From contig NZ_JACICA010000016.1 of the NCBI RefSeq assembly GCF_014195585.1, positions 1 to 42,237 on the forward strand: a stretch of DNA of 42,237 bases, read 5' to 3'. The notes below the pieces were generated by a model. That model did no database searches and had not been told where the DNA came from. It saw only the letters and a program-made list of their open reading frames with translations. Positions 35,501-42,237 of the stretch are shown here, piece by piece (within the stretch, counting starts at the first letter, position 1; each line of letters starts with the position of its first letter). This DNA comes from Alloprevotella rava. Lineage in GTDB: Bacteria > Bacteroidota > Bacteroidia > Bacteroidales > Bacteroidaceae. The translations under genes were made by a program, and so were the position numbers.

Positions 35501-35730
35501 TCCATATTCTCAACACCATTGATCTGTTCTTCCAAAGGCATGATAACAGAGTTGAGTACAGACTGAGCATTTGCACCAGTGTATGAAGTTGATACAGAAA
35601 CAGTTGGTGGTGCAATTTCTGGATACTGCGTAATAGGCAGTGATGTGATACTGATGATACCGAAGATTACGATGAAAATCGAAATAACGGTAGACAGTAC
35701 TGGCCGATTTATAAATCTATCTAATGACAT
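32524..35730 (-). CDS. RND multidrug efflux transporter (HAE1, AcrB/MexB type)
   Basis: A proton-driven inner-membrane pump for drugs, bile salts and detergents. The 1068-residue protein has the N-terminal helix (RPVLSTVISIFIVIFGI), two porter halves and twelve membrane helices. The TM4 proton-relay aspartates are in IVVDDAIIVVE (about 403-412), and TM10 contains the conserved Lys-bearing GLLAKNAILIVEFA. Length is normal for HAE1 pumps, not the heavy-metal type. It lies 19 bases after the fusion-protein gene. The substrate cannot be read from sequence. Confidence 0.95.
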   Translation of the reverse strand: MSLDRFINRPVLSTVISIFIVIFGIISITSLPITQYPEIAPPTVSVSTSYTGANAQSVLNSVIMPLEEQINGVENMDYMTSTATNTGQANISITFKQGTDADMAAINVQNRVSMAQGLLPAEVTRVGVITQKRQSSMLVVFSLVDMEDKYSQEFLDNYAKINVVPQIQRIKGVGEAMVMGADYSMRIWLDPAKMAEYHLMPSDVTAALATQNIEAAPGTLGERENQTYQYTLTWKGRLSTETEFGDIVIKALPDGEVLRLKDVAKIELGSSSYSFGGKVNGHKSVTCIVFQLSGTNATETVSNITKFLDTQSASLPSGMQFVQAQNVNDFLFASVEEVIKTLLEAFILVFLVVYIFLQDMRSTLIPAIAIPVSLIGAFFGMNLLGFSINLLTLNALVLAIAIVVDDAIIVVEGVHSKLDQGYSSTKKASIDAMRELGGALVSITLIMMAVFIPVSFISGTSGTFYRQFGLTMAISIFFSALNALTLSPALCAIFLKAHDKDGKEKKMSFIDKFHTAFNTSYDRILGKYKNSVVKICRHPIIAISAVIIGIAGLTFLMKVTPDDMIPSEDTGTIMGSISLPPGTSQDRTDKILAQVDSIVAACPAVQSHTLISGYGMTGGQGASYGSIIIKLKPWSERSMRENSQILAIQFLLRSRDVIKDAKVLFFQPPMIMGYGTTNGFTFSLQDRTGDDLNKFFKVTQDFIAKLQERPEIQQAQTTFSPNFPQYLIDIDPAQCLKAGLTPSDILTTLQGYIGGLYSSNFNRFGKLYRVMIQAEGDKRINTESLKNIMVRNGSVMAPITQFMSIKRVYGPDNINRFNMYTSISVNGSPASGYTSGQAMKAIEETAAQNLPAGYSYEYSGMTREQNSQSNTTIYVFILCLLFIYLLLAAQYESYILPWAVLLSVPFGLAGSFLFLWIMGGINQILPIFDNASNNIYVQIALIMLMGLLAKNAILIVEFAIERRKMGMSITWAAVLGAGARLRPILMTSLAMIVGLLPLMFNFGVGAHGNRSLGTTAVGGMLVGVICQIFFVPSLFVIFQSIQERFKPMVWEDIDNSDAEADIEQYTKK

Positions 35731-35749
35731 AATGTCAATACTTTAAGTG

Positions 35750-36919
35750 TTAGAACGGAAGCTTTCCGTCTTTTATGTCTTTTGCAGCTTGTGCTCTTTT
35801 TTCTGCTGCTTGTTGAGAGGTGATAGGTTTGATTTCCATATCATTTTTTAGGTTCTGAATACCTTCAATGACAATGCGGTCACCTGCTTTCAATCCACTT
35901 GTTACATAATAGTATGTACCATCGTTCTGTTCCTCAATGGTGACTTCTGTGCTCTTAACTTTATTTTGCGTACCGACGATATAAACAAATTTCTTATCTT
36001 GAATTTCTGTGACTGCTGCTTGAGGAACTCTAATTACATTGCTGACAATCGTCGGCAGCAGAATATTACCTGTTCCTCCACTATGGAGTAAATGACGACT
36101 ATTAGAGAATGTTGCGCGCATTTGTACGGCACCTGTTGACTGGTTTATTACACCACTGATGGCATCTACCGTTCCTGTTTCATCGTATATAGTCCCGTCT
36201 GCTAACTTCAATCGAACGGCTGGCATATTTTTGATTGCCGCTTTCACACCTCCGTTGCTAGTGCGGGCCATAGCTAGAAGCTGTTTTTCTGTCATTGAGA
36301 AATAAACATGAACACGCTCTATGTCGCTAACTGTTGTGAATGCTTCAGTCATAGAAGGGCCAACAAGCGCACCAACTTTATAGGGAAGAAGGCCTATGAC
36401 ACCATCTGCTGGACTACTCACAGTACACCATTTAAGATTATCGCGCGCACCTGCCAATTGTGCTTGTGCACTTGCTAGTTGTGCCTGTAGTGCTTGTAAT
36501 TGATTTTCTGCCGACTTCATAGCATAGTCACTTATAATCTGCTTGGAATGGAGAAGGCGCTGATTAGCTACAGTGAGCCGTTGAGTGGAAATATTTGCTT
36601 GACATACTTTGATTTGAGCTTCTGCGGCTCTCACTGCTGCAACATACTGTTCGCTGTCCATCGTGAATAATGTTTGTCCACGGTGGACAGTTTGTCCTTC
36701 AGCGACATAAATCTGAGTAATATTACCTGAGATTCTTGGACGAATCTCAATATCTTGAATTCCCTTTATCGTTGCAGGATAAGTTGTGTTTAAGTCTGCA
36801 CTAGACGTGTTGACAGTTTCTACAGCATAACTGTTGTCAGCGTCTGGCATACCTTGTTGTTTCTTGCTGCAGCTGGCAAATAGTATGATGCCGAGTGCTA
36901 AATAGGCAAATCTTCTCAT
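35750..36919 (-). CDS. RND efflux periplasmic adaptor (membrane fusion protein, AcrA type)
   Basis: Bridges the RND pump and the TolC channel. The 389-residue protein starts with a lipoprotein signal (YLALGIILFASC, Cys about 17). A lipoyl/biotinyl-like half follows (IYVAEGQTVHRGQTLF, about 72-87), then a helical hairpin (about 95-165), the second lipoyl half (SSPADGVIGLLPYKVGALVG), a beta-barrel and a membrane-proximal domain (GLKAGDRIVIEGIQNL). It is first in the efflux operon, with possible promoter and operator sequences within 250 bases upstream. Confidence 0.94.
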   Translation of the reverse strand: MRRFAYLALGIILFASCSKKQQGMPDADNSYAVETVNTSSADLNTTYPATIKGIQDIEIRPRISGNITQIYVAEGQTVHRGQTLFTMDSEQYVAAVRAAEAQIKVCQANISTQRLTVANQRLLHSKQIISDYAMKSAENQLQALQAQLASAQAQLAGARDNLKWCTVSSPADGVIGLLPYKVGALVGPSMTEAFTTVSDIERVHVYFSMTEKQLLAMARTSNGGVKAAIKNMPAVRLKLADGTIYDETGTVDAISGVINQSTGAVQMRATFSNSRHLLHSGGTGNILLPTIVSNVIRVPQAAVTEIQDKKFVYIVGTQNKVKSTEVTIEEQNDGTYYYVTSGLKAGDRIVIEGIQNLKNDMEIKPITSQQAAEKRAQAAKDIKDGKLPF

Positions 36920-36993
36920 AATTCTTTTTATCTATGATGTTTTTTATTTTTTAGTAGTCCTAATTATCCATGGTTCTCTTGATGAGTTGTATG

Positions 36994-37024
36994 CAAATAT
37001 ATAGATTTTACGGTTACAAAGATA
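36994..37024 (-). promoter_or_regulatory. Candidate -7 boxes of the RND efflux operon
   Basis: TATCTTTG (minus strand, 37024-37017) and TATATTTG (37001-36994) both fit TAnnTTTG, about 75-100 bases before the ATG. Neither has a TTTG at the usual 19-21 base spacing. Confidence 0.4.
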
Positions 37025-37105
37025 CTGTAGAAACTAAGAATAATTACATAGTTTTCTTGGTGTTTTTGGGGGACTTACAGTATTTTAACAAATATATAAA
37101 GGAAT

Positions 37106-37159
37106 GTGCTAACTTCTGTTGACATAATTGATAGTTCTTGCTCAAACAGATGTTAGCAC
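37106..37159. promoter_or_regulatory. Long inverted repeat between folC and the efflux operon
   Basis: GTGCTAACTTCTGTT (37106-37120) pairs with AACAGATGTTAGCAC (37145-37159), 15 bp with one mismatch and 24 bases between arms. It lies upstream of the adaptor gene and downstream of folC, without a good T tail on either strand. It could be an operator for the pump or part of a folC terminator. Confidence 0.45.
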
Positions 37160-37164
37160 GATAT

Positions 37165-37190
37165 TTAGTGGATATTCTTAGTTCCACTAA
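37165..37190 (-). terminator. Weak hairpin after folC
   Basis: TTAGTGGA (37165-37172) and TCCACTAA (37183-37190) pair perfectly 12 bases after the folC stop. No T run follows on the minus strand. Confidence 0.35.
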
Positions 37191-37202
37191 GGAGAGTCTT
37201 TA

Positions 37203-38489
37203 CTATTGAGATAGATAAGATAAAAGATCAGAAACAACAAAATTACTTCCTCCTACAAAAATAAAATCATTGGGTGAGGCTTCGCGAAGAGCTTGTTTGT
37301 AAGCATCTTCTACTGTTGTAAACTTTTTCCCTAAAAGTGTATGTTGTCCAGCTATTTTATTAATTTGTGATTCAGTAAGTGCTCTATCAACGCTGGCGTG
37401 AGCCCAATAGTATTGTGCGGCTTTTGGGAGAGTTTCCAAAACACTATCAATATCTTTGTCGTTGGCCATGCCGAATACAACTCTAAGAGTTTGTTCTTGG
37501 CTGATTTTCGTCAATCGCTCTCCCAAGTATTTCCATCCTCCTGCATTGTGTCCTGTATCACAAACAACAGTAGGTTTTTTTTGTATATATTGCCAGCGTC
37601 CCATGAGTCCTGTTGTTTCACATACTTCTGCAAAACCTTTTAGAATAGCTTGTAGTGGAATCTTGAAATTATCTAAATGCTTGATTGCCGTAAGAATTGT
37701 ATTTGCATTTTTATCTTGGCAATCTCCAATTAAAGCACCATATATCTCTCCATAAATGGTTGTATTATAAACTTTAAAGTCTTTTCCATTGATAAACGTG
37801 TTCAGTACAATAGGAGAGTCTTCTGCAAAGATTATTTTAGTGTCTGATACTCTGGCCCTTTCTTCAAAGACAGGCCGAGTTTCTAGAACTGTTTCTCCAA
37901 TAACTACAGGGATGCCTTTTTTTATGATACCTGCTTTTTCACTTGCAATTTCTGCAAGTGTGTTTCCTAAAAAAATCTGGTGATCTAAACTTATGTTAGT
38001 TATGATAGAGAGTTCAGGGCTAATAATATTAGTACAATCTAAACGTCCTCCCAATCCGACCTCAACAATCGCTACATCCACTTTTTCTTCTGCAAAATAT
38101 TTAAAGGCCATAGCCGTTGTAATTTCAAAGAACGATGGATGAAGTGGTTCGAAGAAACTTCTTTCTTTTTCTACAAAATCAATTACATATTGCTCTGAAA
38201 TCTTTTTTCCATTGATGCGGATTCGCTCACGAAAATCTAATAGGTGCGGGGAGGTAAATAGACCAACTTTATAGCCTGCAGCTTGAAGTATTGCCGCTAG
38301 CGTATGGCAGCAACTTCCTTTCCCGTTTGTTCCTGCTACGTGAATGCTGCGAAAATTATGGTGTGGGTGTCCAAAGTGTTCATTAAGAATCTCAGTTGTT
38401 CTTAATCCAGGCTTATACGCTCCTGCTCCAAGATTTTGGAAAAGAGGTGTTACAGTGAATAAATAATGAATAGCCTCTGAGTAATTCAT
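37203..38489 (-). CDS. folC: Folylpolyglutamate synthase / dihydrofolate synthase
   Basis: Adds glutamate to dihydropteroate or folates. The 428 residues carry the Mur-ligase ATP loop GTNGKGSCCH (about 54-63), the folate-site region LFTSPHLLDFRERIRING (about 77-94), GLGGRLDCTN (about 146-155), DHQIFLGNT and the C-terminal DTGHNAGG (about 312-319). Length is typical. It lies 39 bases after dnaJ but beyond an intervening terminator, so it is probably expressed partly by read-through or from an unseen promoter in dnaJ. Confidence 0.94.
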   Translation of the reverse strand: MNYSEAIHYLFTVTPLFQNLGAGAYKPGLRTTEILNEHFGHPHHNFRSIHVAGTNGKGSCCHTLAAILQAAGYKVGLFTSPHLLDFRERIRINGKKISEQYVIDFVEKERSFFEPLHPSFFEITTAMAFKYFAEEKVDVAIVEVGLGGRLDCTNIISPELSIITNISLDHQIFLGNTLAEIASEKAGIIKKGIPVVIGETVLETRPVFEERARVSDTKIIFAEDSPIVLNTFINGKDFKVYNTTIYGEIYGALIGDCQDKNANTILTAIKHLDNFKIPLQAILKGFAEVCETTGLMGRWQYIQKKPTVVCDTGHNAGGWKYLGERLTKISQEQTLRVVFGMANDKDIDSVLETLPKAAQYYWAHASVDRALTESQINKIAGQHTLLGKKFTTVEDAYKQALREASPNDFIFVGGSNFVVSDLLSYLSQ

Positions 38490-38497
38490 ATTGAAAA

Positions 38498-38521
38498 AGC
38501 TCCTTTCTGCTGAAAGGAGCT
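38498..38521 (-). terminator. Intrinsic terminator between dnaJ and folC
   Basis: AGCTCCTTTC (38498-38507) pairs perfectly with GAAAGGAGCT (38512-38521) around a four-base loop, followed on the minus strand by five T's. It begins 7 bases after the dnaJ stop and ends 8 bases before the folC start. Confidence 0.8.
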
Positions 38522-38528
38522 ATTATAA

Positions 38529-39698
38529 TTATGTGTTGAAATAATTCTTGAAAGTTTTGAAAATCTTTTCCTTAATAGATTGAGAGCTTTGGATGTTCTC
38601 ACTGTTTTTTAAATCTTCAAAAATTTTTTTCTCTGCCTTTGATAAGGTCTCAGGGATATAGATACTGATATTGACAATAATATCTCCAGTCCCATAGCCA
38701 TACCCCTTGATAGCAGGTAATCCTTTGCCGCGAAGTCGAAGCGTTGTTCCAGGTTGTGTACCTGCTTTTATGTTTATTTTTGCCTTACCTTCAATGGTCG
38801 GGATTTCAACGGAATCTCCTAGGACGGCTTGAGGGATGGTTAGTAATAAATTGTATATTAAATCCTGCCCATCGCGAATTAGTTCAGGGTGAGGGATTTC
38901 TTCAATGACTACTTGAATATTGCCAGGAATGCCATTGTGCTTTCCCGCGTTGCCTTTTCCATGGGCTTTAATAATCATGCCTCCAACAACACCTGCAGGA
39001 ATCTTTACTTCTACAATTTCTTCGCCTTTGACGATTCCTTCACCATGGCAATGGCTACACGGCTTTTTGATTACAGTTCCTTCTCCATGACACGTTGGAC
39101 AAGGTTCCTGTACTTGAGTCATACCAAAGAAAGATTGCCGAGTATGTAGTACATAGCCACGTCCTTTACAGGTGATACAGGTTTCAGGCTTATAGTCCTT
39201 TTCACATCCGCTTCCGTGGCATTCACGGCAAGTCACATCTTTTTGAACTTTATATTTCTTTGTGATGCCTTGAGCCATTTCTTGCAACGTGAGTTTTGCC
39301 TTAACTCTCAAGTCGCTGCCTTGATATTTACGCGATCCTGCACTGCCTGCATCCTCGAATGAGCTGCTGAATCCACCAAAGCCTCCGCCAAAACCAAATT
39401 TTTGTGCAAAGTTGCGGATAATATCATTAAGATCCATGCCGCCTGCATCGAATCCTCCAAATCCTCCGGCACCGCCATCAACACCTGCTTTTCCAAACTG
39501 GTCGTATCTAGCGCGCTTGTCTGGATCACTCAAAACCTCATAGGCTTCAGCTGCCTGTTTAAATTTTTCTTCTGCTTCTTTGTTATTGGGGTTGCGATCC
39601 GGATGATATTTTATGGCCGTGCGGCGATAGGCCTTTTTTATTTGATCTATTGTTGCATCCTTTTCGACACCTAGAATCTTGTAGTAGTCTTCTTCCAT
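38529..39698 (-). CDS. dnaJ: Chaperone DnaJ (Hsp40)
   Basis: Co-chaperone that loads substrates on DnaK and stimulates its ATPase. The 389 residues have the J domain with HPD (YHPDRNPN, about 32-39), a long Gly/Phe region (about 75-115), four CxxCxGxG zinc repeats ([32 protein letters not shown]; about 155-225) and the C-terminal substrate domains. This is the full type I layout. It starts 5 bases after grpE, so the two are one operon; dnaK is not in the window. Confidence 0.96.
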   Translation of the reverse strand: MEEDYYKILGVEKDATIDQIKKAYRRTAIKYHPDRNPNNKEAEEKFKQAAEAYEVLSDPDKRARYDQFGKAGVDGGAGGFGGFDAGGMDLNDIIRNFAQKFGFGGGFGGFSSSFEDAGSAGSRKYQGSDLRVKAKLTLQEMAQGITKKYKVQKDVTCRECHGSGCEKDYKPETCITCKGRGYVLHTRQSFFGMTQVQEPCPTCHGEGTVIKKPCSHCHGEGIVKGEEIVEVKIPAGVVGGMIIKAHGKGNAGKHNGIPGNIQVVIEEIPHPELIRDGQDLIYNLLLTIPQAVLGDSVEIPTIEGKAKINIKAGTQPGTTLRLRGKGLPAIKGYGYGTGDIIVNISIYIPETLSKAEKKIFEDLKNSENIQSSQSIKEKIFKTFKNYFNT

Positions 39699-39703
39699 GT
39701 TTT

Positions 39704-40297
39704 TTATTGACCTACAGCCACCTTTGCATGGCGTATGACTTTGTCGTTAAGCGTATAACCCGTTTGAACGCAATCTATTATTTTCCCTTTTTGTTCTCCA
39801 TCGGTTACAGGAACCATAGCAATGGCTTCATGAAAATCTGTATTGAAATCCTGATTTTGTGTCTCAATTGCTTTCAAACCTTGCTTTTCCAGCGTGTTGC
39901 GGAATTTCTTGAAAACAAGATCTAGCCCCTCTTTGAGAGTCTCAATATTTGTGTTTTCTTGAATATTCTTTTCGGCACGCTCCAAGTCGTCCAAAATGGG
40001 GAGTAACGAGGAAAGCGTTTTTTCTCCTCCATTGAGAATAAGTTCTGCCTTTTCCTTTAGCGTACGTTTTCGATAGTTGTCAAATTCTGCAATTTGGCGC
40101 AGTAGTTGGTCTCTTAATTTTTCGTTTTCTTCTTCTACTGCTGCAAGTTGCTCTTCTGTCGTAAGTTCTTCTTTTTGAACCTTTCCTTCTTCATCAGCTT
40201 GAAGAGTTGTTTTGTCAGTTTGGTTGTTTTGCTCTTCTGCTGTATCTTTCGCTTGGATTTCTTGTTCCTCTTTATTATTGTGTTTTTTTGTTGACAT
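39704..40297 (-). CDS. grpE: Nucleotide exchange factor GrpE
   Basis: Exchanges ADP for ATP on DnaK. I choose the ATG at 40297 (197 residues, [12 protein letters not shown]); an upstream one at 40336 would add 13 hydrophobic residues encoded by very AT-rich leader DNA. Residues about 1-60 are charged and disordered, about 60-115 form the long dimer helix ([19 protein letters not shown]), and the C-terminal beta domain ends [19 protein letters not shown], the GrpE signature. No clear promoter is seen in the 80-base gap to the ABC-F gene, so co-transcription with it is possible. Confidence 0.94.
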   Translation of the reverse strand: MSTKKHNNKEEQEIQAKDTAEEQNNQTDKTTLQADEEGKVQKEELTTEEQLAAVEEENEKLRDQLLRQIAEFDNYRKRTLKEKAELILNGGEKTLSSLLPILDDLERAEKNIQENTNIETLKEGLDLVFKKFRNTLEKQGLKAIETQNQDFNTDFHEAIAMVPVTDGEQKGKIIDCVQTGYTLNDKVIRHAKVAVGQ

Positions 40298-40377
40298 AAT
40301 ATATAATATAATAATGAATGTATGTTGTGTGGGCAAAACAAATTGTGTGCCAGTTTTATTTAAGAGAGATGACTTGT

Positions 40378-42050
<1,673 letters not shown>

Positions 42051-42237
42051 GTGGCGCTCTATACATGGTCTGAAATAGAGTTAGTTGATAATGTCTAAAG
42101 CAAGATCTATACGGGGTAAACATTCGATTCTGAATTTTATTAACCCCAATTCGGTTTAAGAAACGCTTTTTCATGAGTTTGTTAAACCGCACACGCATCC
42201 TTTCGGCCTTGACCTAAAACCGAAGTATAATTGTTTC
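42051..42237. other. Intergenic sequence to the right edge
   Basis: No ORF is recognised. CGGTTTAA (42152-42159) and TTAAACCG (42182-42189) form an 8-bp inverted repeat, and AAACCGAA recurs at 42217-42224. Too little is visible to call it a terminator or repeat family. Confidence 0.35.

Noticed and set aside
40330-40360. Sigma-54-like TGGCAC element before grpE
   Set aside because: On the minus strand TGGCAC is present, but no TTGC is found at the -12 distance; chance match.
42141-42237. Possible IS end or terminator at the right edge
   Set aside because: Short 8-bp inverted pieces only, with no T run or transposase in view, and cut by the edge.

Overview
The window looks like a chromosome segment of a low-GC Bacteroidales bacterium, most likely Prevotellaceae. 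This rests on several points. Promoters follow the Bacteroidetes form (TTTG, 19-20 bp, TAnnTTTG) and Shine-Dalgarno sequences are weak. The gene content fits too: a class III fructose-bisphosphatase, one-chain L-serine dehydratase, S16 with a long Ala/Lys/Glu tail, BatD/BatE, a Wzz-tyrosine kinase fusion, and a lipoprotein-type RND efflux operon. The genus is inference. No rRNA, tRNA or CRISPR array was found.

Layout. 1-1844 is mobile DNA: the end of an ISL3-like element leaving the left edge, then a decayed IS3-family element. 2000-7489 (minus) holds a Wzz/BY-kinase behind a GH20 hexosaminidase, plus mazG. 7650-12501 (plus) holds rnz, fbp-sdaA (overlapping ATGA) and rpsP. 12730-18829 (minus) is a tight lon-tgt-LptF/G-DEAD-helicase operon. 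18977-24421 (plus) holds trmN6, an M23/LysM peptidase, a beta-helix lipoprotein and dnaB, which meets a minus-strand GT2 gene at overlapping stops. 25508-29861 (plus) holds a winged-helix protein, batD-batE-PAP2-like and udk. 30260-36919 (minus) is an MFP-RND-TolC-LpxA-like operon. 37203-41994 (minus) holds folC, dnaJ, grpE and an ABC-F ATPase.

Functional themes are envelope building (polysaccharide export, LPS transport, lipid A-type acyltransferase, efflux, BatDE), protein quality control (lon, grpE, dnaJ) and RNA metabolism (rnz, tgt, trmN6, DEAD helicase). Most of the window is ordinary core genome and I see no clear new multi-gene system. The points most worth a second look are: an ABC-F protein whose second ATP site is degenerate in three motifs at once; a Tgt without its three zinc cysteines; an LpxA-like protein with changed catalytic-site residues at the end of an efflux operon; a PAP2-fold protein without catalytic residues in the Bat operon; an orphan copy of an IS-end-like 33-bp repeat 12.5 kb away; and a dispersed palindromic intergenic repeat.
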